From: Lentzea sp033794685 | GTDB lineage: Bacteria; Actinomycetota; Actinomycetes; Mycobacteriales; Pseudonocardiaceae | Strand: one strand, 5' to 3' | Assembly (NCBI GenBank): GCA_033794685.1 | Contig: JARAYZ010000007.1 | Length of the DNA: 64,000 nt | Part shown: positions 34,697-42,983 of the stretch, piece after piece | Layout of the letters: the number at the start of each line of letters is the position of its first letter | Position numbering within the stretch: the stretch's first letter is position 1 | Notes under the pieces: generated by a model | Told to the model about the DNA's origin: nothing | Databases searched by the model: none | Seen by the model: only the letters and a program-made list of their open reading frames with translations | Made by a program: the position numbers and the translations under genes

Positions 34697-35860
34697 TCAG
34701 CCGAGCACCTCGTCGGTGTCGTAACCGAAGATCCAGTCGAAGTCGTCGCCCAGCGAGCCCTCGCGCAACGCGGCGTCGCGGGCACGCTGGTCCACTCCGT
34801 CGGCAAACCGGAAGGTGGCTCCACGAGCGGAGGTCAGCCGATGTACAGCAGCGACCCGCTCTGCCCGAACGGTCTCGTACCGCCGCAACGCCGACACGAG
34901 ATCACCGCCTGATCTGTCGAGACAGGACACAAGAACGGCGGCGTCCTCCATCGCCAGGTTCGCGCCCTGTGCCAGGAAAGGAGGCATCGCGTGCGCCGCG
35001 TCCCCCACCAGGGTGATGCGTTGTCCCGGCCACCGTTCCAGCAACGGCCGGTCGAACAACGCCCACTTCGTCATTCCGGGTGCGGCGGAGATCAGTCTGC
35101 CGATGTTGTCGTGCCAGCCCTCGTAGGGCTCGCGCACCACGGCGGGATCGGCGAGCCTGGACCAGTCGACGTCCTCCCACCGCTGTCCGTCGGCGCTGGC
35201 ACTGATGTAGAACGCCTCGCCGCCACTGATCGGGTAGGCGACGAAGTGGCTGCCGGGACCGGCCCAGATCGTCGCGTGGTCGTCACGCAGCACACTGGTC
35301 GCGGGGCCGGCCGGGACGATACCCCGGTACATCACGTTCTCGGTGTAGACCGGGCCGTCACCGCACAGGAGCGTGCGCACGGTGGAGTGGATTCCGTCGG
35401 CTCCGACCAGCACGTCACCATCCCAGGACGATCCGTCCGCCAGCGAGACGCGTACCCCGGACTCGTGCTCGGCGACTTCCGTCACCTGGGCTCCGAAGCG
35501 GACCACACCGTCCGGCAGCCGATCCAGCAACGCCCGGTGCAGATCCGCGCGGTGCATCGTGTAGTAGGCGGCATCGCCGTTGCCTGCCACCGGCAGCAAC
35601 CCCAGCACCTCGTCGCTGTCCCAGCGGCGCACCGCGATGGCGTCGACCGCGCAGGCCGCCGGTCTGAGCTCCACGCCCAGCCTGGAGAGGACGCGCGCGC
35701 CGTTGGGAGCGACGTGCAGGCCCGCTCCCTCCGGATGCGGAGCGTCGGCGGACTCGAACATCACGCACTTCCAACCGGACCGCACCAGGTGCAGCGCGGT
35801 GACCAGCCCCGCGATTCCGGCTCCCGCGACGAGAACCGTCCCTCGACCACCTGGCGACAT
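34697..35860 (-). CDS. FAD-dependent aromatic monooxygenase (salicylate-hydroxylase-like)
   Basis: The 387-residue protein begins at the ATG at 35860 with GGAG six bases upstream. The much longer open frame upstream has no domain content. FAD motifs: GTVLVAGAGIAGLVTALHLV, the second motif VLVGADGIHSTVR and the third ITLVGDAAHAMPPFLAQGAN. These define the PHBH/salicylate hydroxylase class, which uses NAD(P)H and O2 to hydroxylate phenols, often with decarboxylation of hydroxybenzoates. It converges with the P450, two bases apart. With a 3-prenyl-4-hydroxybenzoate substrate, oxidative decarboxylation to a prenylhydroquinone is chemically plausible (inference). Confidence 0.85.
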   Translation of the reverse strand: MSPGGRGTVLVAGAGIAGLVTALHLVRSGWKCVMFESADAPHPEGAGLHVAPNGARVLSRLGVELRPAACAVDAIAVRRWDSDEVLGLLPVAGNGDAAYYTMHRADLHRALLDRLPDGVVRFGAQVTEVAEHESGVRVSLADGSSWDGDVLVGADGIHSTVRTLLCGDGPVYTENVMYRGIVPAGPATSVLRDDHATIWAGPGSHFVAYPISGGEAFYISASADGQRWEDVDWSRLADPAVVREPYEGWHDNIGRLISAAPGMTKWALFDRPLLERWPGQRITLVGDAAHAMPPFLAQGANLAMEDAAVLVSCLDRSGGDLVSALRRYETVRAERVAAVHRLTSARGATFRFADGVDQRARDAALREGSLGDDFDWIFGYDTDEVLG

Positions 35861-36272
35861 CTGAATCTCCGCTCCTTTGAGGACCAAACTGAAAACTACA
35901 CCTCTATGACAACAAGAAGCCATACGCGCCAAGGAGATCCGATGATCAGCGGAGATCCGCTGTCGCCGCCGCCACAGTTGTGGTGTGCTGACGAGCCCAA
36001 GCTCGTTGTTTACTGGGGAGCCCGGTTCCCGCCCCGCGCCGAGCGGACAGTGGCCACGCACTACGGAAGGGCCGACGACATGCCTCCTCGACAGTTCATC
36101 GGGCGTTTCACACCATCGGCGCCGGCCGTCGTCATCCGTCCGGTCGTGGCGGAGCCGCGGGCGAACGCGACGGCGGCACGCTCGTCGTCGCCCGGACCCA
36201 CCACAGAGGACTCGTTCCAGCGCCGCAGCCGGTCGCGTGAAGCGCCGTACAGGGCACAGAAGGGCGAACACC
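35861..36272. other. 412-bp divergent intergenic region
   Basis: Lies between the flavin monooxygenase (minus) and the sugar-type permeases (plus) and should contain both promoters. Open frames here belong to no recognisable protein. The substrate-binding gene expected upstream of the permeases is absent. Confidence 0.4.
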
Positions 36273-37217
36273 GTGTCCAGTACGCGTGAAGCGTCGCGGT
36301 CACCGAGGCGATGGATGCGACCGGGCGACTGGTTCGACCGCAGGATCAGCCCCTATCTGATGATCGCGCCGTTCTACGTCGTCTTCGGCGTGTTCGGACT
36401 GTTCCCGCTGCTGTACACGGCCTGGGTCTCCCTGCACGACTGGCATCTCATCAACGGCGACGAGGGCTTCGTCGGACTGGCCAACTTCGCCGAACTGTTC
36501 AGCGACCGCGACTTCTACAACGCCCTGTTCAACACGGTCAGCATCTTCCTGTTGTCCACCGTGCCGCAGCTCCTCGCCGCGCTCGGCCTCGCGGCGCTGC
36601 TGAGCCGCCCGCTGCGCGCACGCACCGCGTGGCGAGCGGCGGTGCTGGTGCCCAACGTCGTGTCGGTGGCGGCGGTGGCGCTGGTGTTCAGCCAGCTCTT
36701 CGGCAGAGACTACGGCATGATCAACACGATGCTCGGCGCTGTTGGCATCGACCCCGTCAACTGGCAGTCGAACAGGCTGACCGCGCACATCGCCGTGTCC
36801 GTGATGGTCATGTGGCGCTGGACCGGTTACAACGCGTTGCTGTACCTGGCCGCGATGCAGAGCATTCCCAGGGAGCTGTACGAGGCGTCCACTTTGGATG
36901 GCGCCTCACGCTGGCGTACCTTCTGGTCGATCACGGTTCCCTGCATTCGTCCCACGATCATCTTCACCGTGGTGACCGCGACCATCGGAGGCCTGCAACT
37001 CTTCGCGGAGCCCCAGTTGTTCGACGTGTCCGGTGTCAACGGCACCGGCGGAAGCGGAAGGGAGTTCCAGACGTTGACGATGTACCTGTACGAACACGGC
37101 TTCTACCTCTTCGACGCGGGATACTCCGCCGCGATCGCCTGGATGCTGTTCGGTGTCTCGCTGCTGTTCGCCCTGGTCAACTTCGCACTGGTGCGCAGGA
37201 TCGCGAGCGGTGACTGA
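36273..37217 (+). CDS. MalF/UgpA-type sugar ABC transporter permease
   Basis: The protein has 314 residues from the GTG at 36273 (SSTREASRSPRRWMRPGDWF); the longer frame upstream is non-coding. Six membrane helices are expected, beginning with PYLMIAPFYVVFGVFGLFPL. The EAA loop is present (IPRELYEASTLDGASRWRTF, then SITVPCIRPTIIFTVVTA). Members pair with a MalG-type permease and need a binding protein and an MsmK-type ATPase. Neither is encoded in this window, although a shared ATPase elsewhere is common in actinomycetes. Its stop is 2 bp from the next gene. Confidence 0.88.
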   Translation: MSSTREASRSPRRWMRPGDWFDRRISPYLMIAPFYVVFGVFGLFPLLYTAWVSLHDWHLINGDEGFVGLANFAELFSDRDFYNALFNTVSIFLLSTVPQLLAALGLAALLSRPLRARTAWRAAVLVPNVVSVAAVALVFSQLFGRDYGMINTMLGAVGIDPVNWQSNRLTAHIAVSVMVMWRWTGYNALLYLAAMQSIPRELYEASTLDGASRWRTFWSITVPCIRPTIIFTVVTATIGGLQLFAEPQLFDVSGVNGTGGSGREFQTLTMYLYEHGFYLFDAGYSAAIAWMLFGVSLLFALVNFALVRRIASGD

Positions 37218-37219
37218 GA

Positions 37220-38041
37220 ATGCGCGGACGGCCCGGGTTCATCACCTACGGACTCCTGCTCTCCATCGGAGCGGCGTCGATCTTCCCTCTGTACTGGTCG
37301 TTCGTCATCGCGTCGCGGGACAACTCGGCGATCGCGGAGAAGACGCCCGTGCTGGTGCCGGGAGGCAATCTCCTAGCCAACATCGGCAGGGTGTTCGACA
37401 CGGTCGACTTCTGGCTCGCGTTGCGGAACTCGCTCATCGTCTCCGGGACGGTGACGCTGTCGAACGTGATCCTCGCCAGCATCGCGGGCTTCGCCTTCGC
37501 CCGGCTGCGTTTTCCAGGCCGCAACGGGCTATTCCTGGTCGTCGTTGGCACAGCTCTGGTACCGGGGCACCTCGGCGTGATCCCGCTGTACCTGCTGGTG
37601 AGCGACTTCGGCTGGTACGGCAGGCTCGAAGCCGTGATCGTGCCCGCTCTCGTCGGCGCGTTCAGCGTGTTCTGGATGCGACAGGCATGTGAGGAGGCTG
37701 TCCCGCGCGACCTCGTCGATGCCGCGCGGGTCGACGGATGCTCTCTCTGGCGGGCGTTCTGGCACGCCGCGCTTCCGGCGATCCGGCCACAGGTGGCGGT
37801 GCTGGCGATGCTGACGTTCATGGCGACGTGGAACGACTTCTTCTGGCCTCTCGTCGTGCTCGACCCGAACGACAGCCCGACCGTCCAGGTCGCCCTGTCC
37901 CGTCTGGCCAGCGGCTACTTCACCGACTACTCGCTGATGCTCACGGGGGCCACGATGGCCGTGCTCCCCGTACTTGTCGCGTTCGTGCTGTTCGCCAGGA
38001 GGATCATCGACGGGATCATGCGGGGCGCGATCAACGGCTGA
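37220..38041 (+). CDS. MalG/UgpE-type sugar ABC transporter permease
   Basis: This 273-residue partner of the preceding permease has an N-terminal helix (FITYGLLLSIGAASIFPLYW) and an EAA loop (VPRDLVDAARVDGCSLWRAF, then HAALPAIRPQVAVLAMLTF). The C-terminal helix reads MAVLPVLVAFVLFARRIIDG. The two permeases would form the membrane channel of a carbohydrate importer. The transcript ends at the strong hairpin at 38096-38132. Confidence 0.88.
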   Translation: MRGRPGFITYGLLLSIGAASIFPLYWSFVIASRDNSAIAEKTPVLVPGGNLLANIGRVFDTVDFWLALRNSLIVSGTVTLSNVILASIAGFAFARLRFPGRNGLFLVVVGTALVPGHLGVIPLYLLVSDFGWYGRLEAVIVPALVGAFSVFWMRQACEEAVPRDLVDAARVDGCSLWRAFWHAALPAIRPQVAVLAMLTFMATWNDFFWPLVVLDPNDSPTVQVALSRLASGYFTDYSLMLTGATMAVLPVLVAFVLFARRIIDGIMRGAING

Positions 38042-38095
38042 CGCCGCCTGGTACCGGACATCCTCCGTTCGCTTTCGGCGGTGACGCACGAAACA

Positions 38096-38132
38096 ACGGA
38101 ACGCGTGACTGGAAACCAGTCACGCGTTCCGT
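38096..38132. terminator. Bidirectional terminator, 17-bp perfect stem
   Basis: ACGGAACGCGTGACTGG (38096-38112) and its exact reverse complement (38116-38132) are separated by AAA. It lies between the convergent permease and secreted-lectin genes and can serve both. Confidence 0.85.
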
Positions 38133-38157
38133 CACGCCGTGAAACGAGAAAGGCTCG

Positions 38158-38688
38158 TCACCGCTTCTGCCAGCGCTGCTCGTCGGTGTTGTTGCAGTTG
38201 AACGAAACCGCGACGGACGGCTGGATGGCGTGGGCGCAGAGATCGCCCTGGCCGGCCGTGGAATCGAAGTGCGAAGCCCGCAGCCTGACGTCGGACCAGC
38301 TGGTTCCGACGCCGTCCACAACAGCCCTGTTGCTATTCACGCCGCCCAGAGGGCCTGTTTGCAGCGCAGGGTAGCCAACCCGCCACTGCATCAGGTAACG
38401 GAGGGTGGCCGCGTTCCTCAGCCTCACCTGCTCGTGGCCGTCGTAGGACCGCGTTCCGGTCCACGTCATCAACCACCGCTGGTAGTTGTTGTTCCCGTTG
38501 CAGGGATTCATGTACACGTCGCCGGCCGCGTTGCTGTCCAGGCAGTAGCCCCGGTACTTGATGCTCTCGAACTGCACGTTTTCGTAGGCCTGAGCTGCCG
38601 GTGTCACCGCCATGAGCGCCGCGAGAGACGCCAGTGCGACAGCGAGGACTCGAAGCAAGCGGCGGGGCTTGAAGCCGTGGTGACTCAT
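38158..38688 (-). CDS. Secreted ricin-B-like beta-trefoil protein
   Basis: The protein has 176 residues from the ATG at 38688, with GGAG six bases upstream. A Sec signal peptide (basic RRLLRVLAVALASLAALMAV, cleavage after PAAQA) leads a mature domain of about 135 residues. YCLDSNAAGDVYMNPCNGN, YQRWLMTW and a C-terminal EQRWQ show the QxW-like repeats and Cys pairs of the ricin-type beta-trefoil fold. It is a close paralogue of 42252-42809. Secreted carbohydrate binding is the likely role. The gene is monocistronic. Confidence 0.72.
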   Translation of the reverse strand: MSHHGFKPRRLLRVLAVALASLAALMAVTPAAQAYENVQFESIKYRGYCLDSNAAGDVYMNPCNGNNNYQRWLMTWTGTRSYDGHEQVRLRNAATLRYLMQWRVGYPALQTGPLGGVNSNRAVVDGVGTSWSDVRLRASHFDSTAGQGDLCAHAIQPSVAVSFNCNNTDEQRWQKR

Positions 38689-39046
38689 GACGATCTCCCA
38701 AGTTGGGCATGACAAAGGGGGAAGGCACTTAATTGGGTGTATCGGCGTACATCAAGGCGATGTTAAGAACCTAGACCCAAACGGACTCCCGACCGGCCCC
38801 AGGTTCACCGATACGATCAGAAGGGCCACCAGGTTTGCCCGACCACCCCTGAGACATCATTACTGTTCGACATCGGCCGCGGTCCGAACCGCCCGGAATC
38901 AGGAGACCGGCGACTTGTCCGTTCCCCAAGGACTCCGATATCGCTCACAAACAATTGAGGGCACCGTCAGGAACAATCGGGCACATACTGTGCGCGTCAC
39001 CCCCGGAACTCACCTCGATGCCAATGGGACTGCTTAGCGTCGCGGC
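38689..39046. promoter_or_regulatory. 358-bp divergent promoter region
   Basis: Separates the divergent secreted-lectin gene and the small secreted protein gene. It contains AT-richer stretches near both ends (TTAATTGGGTGTAT near 38730, ACAAACAATTGAGG near 38948) that could carry promoters. No operator was identified. Confidence 0.35.
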
Positions 39047-39421
39047 ATGAAGCCCTTCACGACGACTTTCAAGCGCACCGCCGCGGCCGCCGCGGCGGTC
39101 CTCTCGCTGTCACTGCTGTCCGCGGGCACCGCCCAGGCGGTCACCCCTGGCAAGATCAAGCTGTGCAACAGCCGCGACGCCGGCATCTCCGTCCAGTTCC
39201 TCGACCGCGGCGGCCTGACGCTCACGCCGGTCAGGTACAACTACGCCAACTGCGTGCTGCAGCCGATGTCCAGTCGCGGCCCGGAGAACGTCGCGGTCTC
39301 CGCCATCATTCCCGGCTCAGGCACGCGGCCCATCGGCACCACACGGATCGACATCCGCAGGGGCGTCCAGATCAACCTGACAGCGGGCAGCAACCCCGGT
39401 TTCCTGGTCAGCCAGTCCTGA
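39047..39421 (+). CDS. Small secreted protein of unknown function
   Basis: A 124-residue protein with a classical signal peptide (KRTAAAAAAVLSLSLLSAGT, cleavage after TAQA). The mature part (about 93 residues) is beta-rich with two Cys (KLCNSRDAGISVQF and NYANCVLQP) that could form a disulfide. The short size and Cys pair recall small exported actinobacterial proteins. There is no catalytic motif and no partner gene. Confidence 0.65.
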   Translation: MKPFTTTFKRTAAAAAAVLSLSLLSAGTAQAVTPGKIKLCNSRDAGISVQFLDRGGLTLTPVRYNYANCVLQPMSSRGPENVAVSAIIPGSGTRPIGTTRIDIRRGVQINLTAGSNPGFLVSQS

Positions 39422-39653
39422 TGCGACGCGGCGCGAAGCCGGAAGGCCATCGCGTCGCACGACCGAACAGGTCGGCTCACCACGTGACATCGTCACGTCA
39501 CTGATCGTGGAGGCTCAGCCTCCCTCTCAGTCGGCGGCCTCGCGCGGTCCCACCCTCCCGACACGCGCGGGGGCCGCCGGCGTGACAGCCCGGTCGTGAA
39601 ATCGGCGGCACACCGCGCCGCAATGGTCGATCCGCACCGGTCCGGCAGGTTGA

Positions 39654-41918
39654 ATGCGTGTTGTGAGCACACAGCCCAACTCGGCCCCCACGCGGTCCTT
39701 CGGCGAGAGTCTGCTGCGCTACCGCAGGGCGGCGGGCCTCTCCCAGGCGGATCTCGCCCGCACCTCCGGCATGAGCGTGCGAGCGTTGAGAGAGCTGGAA
39801 CGAGGCAGAGCCGCCGCCGCTCAGGAACGGTCCGCCGAGCTTCTGGCCACCGCGCTCGGACTCACGGGTGGCGAGCACGAGTCGTTCATCATGCTCGCCA
39901 GAGAAGGCCGCCGCCGTTCCACTCGCTCCAGACGCAGGACGATGCTGTACTCGCTCCCATCGACCCCCAGGCTGGTGGGCAGAAGGTCAGAGCTCGATCG
40001 ACTCTCCGAACTGGCGGCGCGGGGAGGCGGCGTCGTCGTGGTGGGAGCTCCGGGTGTCGGCAAAACGACACTCGCCGTGTCCGCGGCCAACCACCTGGCG
40101 GACCGTTTCCCCGACGGGTGCATCGCGTTGGACCTTCGCGGCATCGACGATCAGCCCATCGCCCCGGCCGAGGCACTGGAGCGGATGCTGACCGCTCTGG
40201 GGGTACCATCCAGCCGCGTCCCCGCCGAGACGAGCGAGCGCAGTTCGCTGTTCAAGGCGCTGACACGCGAGAGGAAGATGCTGGTCGTCCTCGACAACGT
40301 TCTCGACGAGAAGCAGGTCGCTCCGCTGCTTCCCGGCTCGGGAACCGCCTTCACGATCGTGACGAGCCGGCGTGTCCTTACCGGCCTGGAGACGGCCGCG
40401 ACGCTGCCCCTGGACGTCCTGACGGCCGCCGACGCCATCGAGCTGCTCTCGGTCGTCGCCGGTGAGTCCGCGGTGCGCCGCGAGTTGAAGGCGGCGCACG
40501 AGGTCGTGGAGCTGTGCGGCAGACTCCCGCTCGCGGTACGCATCGCGGCCAATCGCCTGTCCACCAGCAGGCAGCGGTCGATCGACGACCTGGCCCGCCA
40601 GCTCGGCAACGAGCGCAGGCGCCTCGACTCGCTGGCCGCGGGAGACCTCAGCCTGCGTTCGGTGTTCGAGGTCTCGCTACGGCGACTGTCGCCGGGGGCG
40701 CAAGCCCTGTTCCGCCGTCTGGCACTCATTCCGGGAGCGCACTTCGGCCCCGAGCTCGCGGCGATCGCGGCCGGCGTCCAGGAAGACGAGATCGAATCGG
40801 CACTCCACGAACTGGTCGCCGCTTCGCTCCTCACCACCACCTCGGCGCCACCACGTCACCAGTTCCACGACCTGATCAGACTGTTCGCTCGTGAACACCT
40901 GCTGGCCGACGAGCCAGAAGCGCAACGGCTCCGGCTGTATGACGATCTGTGCGCTCACGTGCTCGCCAAGGGCGCGGTCGCGGGGCGGCTCTTCTTTCCC
41001 GACTCGAAAGGCGTGGCGGACGACTCTCCTTTCCGGTCCCAGGCGGACGCCGCCGAGTGGTTGGAACGTGAAGCGACCAGCTGGAGGGCAGTCCAGCGCA
41101 GCGCTGCTGAGACCGGCCGGTTCCGAGAGGTGTTCGACTTCACCTGGTCGGTGAACCGTTACTCGCTCGGCAGAGAGATGCAGTACGACTGGGGCGAGAT
41201 CTTCGGTATCGGCCTCGCCGCCGCCAGGGAGCTGGGCGACCAGACCGCGGAAGTCGACATGCTGACGCAGCTCGGCTCCGCCCTCACCTGGAGCCGCTCC
41301 GACTTCGACGGTGCCGTGAACACTCTGCGCGAAGCGCTCACGCTCTCGGAGAAGATCGGCTATCACCGGGGTACCACCGTCGTGAACGCGAGCCTCGGCA
41401 TGGCGTTGATGCGCGTCGGTCGTCTTGATGAGGCAGTCGCGTACAACCAACGCGCCTACGAGATGTCGGCGGGCTACGAGTTCTTCGATGTCAGGTTCTG
41501 GATGACGCTCGCGTTGAGCACGATCTTCGAAGCGCAGGGCCAGTTCGAGAAGGCCTTAGCCCTGCATCGCCCGTTGCGGGCTGAAGCTGAGCGCAGCTTC
41601 GGTGACACGAACGTCGAGACAGCCCGCCTGGTGACTCTGCTCGTGACCACGCGCAGTGGGGCCTGTTTAGCCGGGCTGAGCAGGTGGGAGGAAGCAGCGA
41701 AGTCCTTCCACGAAGCCAGAAAGCTCGCGTTCGTCAAGGAGGCCGGGTACGGAGGGGAAGCGGAGCTCGCACTGCTGGAAGGCACCGCCTGGAGGATGGC
41801 GGGAGAACACGAGCACGCACGCACGTGCCTGCTGCTCGCCCGCGACCTGCTCGACGGCCCTGCCTGGGAGGAGGACAGGACGCGAGTCAAGGCGGAGCTG
41901 GCATTGCTTGAGAACTAA
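39654..41918 (+). CDS. XRE/NB-ARC/TPR (AfsR-like) transcriptional regulator
   Basis: This 754-residue protein has three parts. Residues 15-75 are an XRE helix-turn-helix (FGESLLRYRRAAGLSQADLA, SVRALRELERGRAAA). Residues 105-360 are an NB-ARC STAND ATPase with P-loop VVGAPGVGKTTLAV, Walker B KMLVVLDNVLDE and the LPLAVRIAANRL region. A winged-helix-like segment (FHDLIRLFAREHL) links to TPR repeats up to the end. Such proteins couple nucleotide state and ligand sensing to transcription, often controlling secondary metabolism. A truncated paralogue is at 19109-20123. The start is the ATG at 39654; a GTG four codons in is possible. Confidence 0.88.
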   Translation: MRVVSTQPNSAPTRSFGESLLRYRRAAGLSQADLARTSGMSVRALRELERGRAAAAQERSAELLATALGLTGGEHESFIMLAREGRRRSTRSRRRTMLYSLPSTPRLVGRRSELDRLSELAARGGGVVVVGAPGVGKTTLAVSAANHLADRFPDGCIALDLRGIDDQPIAPAEALERMLTALGVPSSRVPAETSERSSLFKALTRERKMLVVLDNVLDEKQVAPLLPGSGTAFTIVTSRRVLTGLETAATLPLDVLTAADAIELLSVVAGESAVRRELKAAHEVVELCGRLPLAVRIAANRLSTSRQRSIDDLARQLGNERRRLDSLAAGDLSLRSVFEVSLRRLSPGAQALFRRLALIPGAHFGPELAAIAAGVQEDEIESALHELVAASLLTTTSAPPRHQFHDLIRLFAREHLLADEPEAQRLRLYDDLCAHVLAKGAVAGRLFFPDSKGVADDSPFRSQADAAEWLEREATSWRAVQRSAAETGRFREVFDFTWSVNRYSLGREMQYDWGEIFGIGLAAARELGDQTAEVDMLTQLGSALTWSRSDFDGAVNTLREALTLSEKIGYHRGTTVVNASLGMALMRVGRLDEAVAYNQRAYEMSAGYEFFDVRFWMTLALSTIFEAQGQFEKALALHRPLRAEAERSFGDTNVETARLVTLLVTTRSGACLAGLSRWEEAAKSFHEARKLAFVKEAGYGGEAELALLEGTAWRMAGEHEHARTCLLLARDLLDGPAWEEDRTRVKAELALLEN

Positions 41919-41946
41919 CGGGTTTTTGGTGGTCGCGCTCAGGTCG

Positions 41947-41972
41947 GTCAGCCGCGCTGAGCGCGGCCTGAC
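41947..41972. terminator. Hairpin terminator after the NB-ARC regulator
   Basis: GTCAGCCGCGCT (41947-41958) pairs with AGCGCGGCCTGAC (41960-41972) apart from one bulged C, with a one-base nominal loop. It starts 28 bp after the stop codon. Confidence 0.6.
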
Positions 41973-42251
41973 TCACCGGCATTGGTGACGGATCTGCCCT
42001 CCTTCCGGGTCAACAGTGCGCGTCCTCACCACGGACTCACCGAGAGCGAAAGATCTGCGAAAGCAGGCCTCACGCGCCTTTCCAACGGCCTGCGGCGCGA
42101 AGATGAGCAAACGGGCACACCTGACGTGACGCGGTACCTCACGATGCGAAAAATATTGAGGCCGGTCGCTTCTGCCCAGACACTCCCAAGGAGATGCGAT
42201 GGCGGTGTCACGCATCAAGCTCATCGCGTTCCATGATTGGAAGGGGCACCC

Positions 42252-42809
42252 ATGAAGCTCGCTCTCACGAGTGTGGCTCGCATTACCAAACGCATTTCCG
42301 TCATATTCGTGCCGTTGCTCGCACTGTCTCTCGTCTCGGCGCCTGCCCAGGCCGCTCCGATGTACGGCCAGTTCCGCAACATCCAGACCGGCGGATGCCT
42401 TGACAGCAACCTCAGGGGCGAGGTCTACACGCTGCCGTGCAACAGCACCGTGTTGAACCAGTACTGGGAGGTCGAGGTGACAGGAACGCGCGCGCCTGAC
42501 CGCTACTACCAGGTGAGGATCAAGAATGCGGCCACCAACCGCTACCTCAGCCAGTTCTGGCACGTCCCGACGAACCCTTTCACGGCACCCACCTTCAGGC
42601 CCACTCTGACGACCCAGCCGAACTCCTCCGGCGACCAGGCCGTTTTCGACGGAGTAGGAGCCGGCTGGAACAAGGTCTCGCTGCGATCCACCAAGGGAAA
42701 CAGGTTCGAGCCGCTCTGCGTCGACAGCGGCGGCATCGGCGTCGCCTACCCGCACATCTGCAACGGCGGAACCTGGCAGAAGTGGGAACTGATCAAGCGC
42801 AACCGCTGA
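42252..42809 (+). CDS. Secreted ricin-B-like beta-trefoil protein, second copy
   Basis: The protein has 185 residues from the ATG at 42252, preceded by GGAAGGGG; an ATG five codons earlier lies before that site. The signal peptide ends at APAQA. The mature domain aligns with 38158-38688: GGCLDSNLRGEVYTLPCNS, YYQVRIKNAATNRYLSQFW, QAVFDGVGAGWNKVSLRST and a closing CNGGTWQKWELI. Both keep the Cys pairs and Trp positions. It converges with the T7SS operon and is separated from it by a strong hairpin. Confidence 0.72.
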   Translation: MKLALTSVARITKRISVIFVPLLALSLVSAPAQAAPMYGQFRNIQTGGCLDSNLRGEVYTLPCNSTVLNQYWEVEVTGTRAPDRYYQVRIKNAATNRYLSQFWHVPTNPFTAPTFRPTLTTQPNSSGDQAVFDGVGAGWNKVSLRSTKGNRFEPLCVDSGGIGVAYPHICNGGTWQKWELIKRNR

Positions 42810-42844
42810 ACATCCGCACGAAGCGAGAAATCCAGACACAAGAA

Positions 42845-42888
42845 AGATTGGCGCTCGATCCGGAAGGTTCTGGATCGAGCGCCAATCT
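42845..42888. terminator. Bidirectional terminator, 17-bp perfect stem
   Basis: AGATTGGCGCTCGATCC (42845-42861) and its exact complement (42872-42888) flank a 10-base loop, between the second lectin gene and the 3' end of the T7SS operon. Confidence 0.85.
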
Positions 42889-42983
42889 CGTTTCCACCGA
42901 ATAGTCGTCAGGTCCCGTGCGATCTCCGCGACACCGCGTTCCCGGAAATCAGCGAAGACGGCCTTGCCGCAGGCGAGGCACGA

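Noticed and set aside
31752..35860. Aminocoumarin (novobiocin/clorobiocin-like) cluster
   Set aside because: The CloQ- and CloR-like genes are present, but no coumarin-ring, amide ligase, deoxysugar or gyrase-resistance genes occur on either side within the window.
35985..36272. In-frame upstream extension of the MalF-type permease as a substrate-binding or fusion domain
   Set aside because: The extra 96 residues are Arg/Pro-rich without motifs. The GTG at 36273 gives the normal family length.
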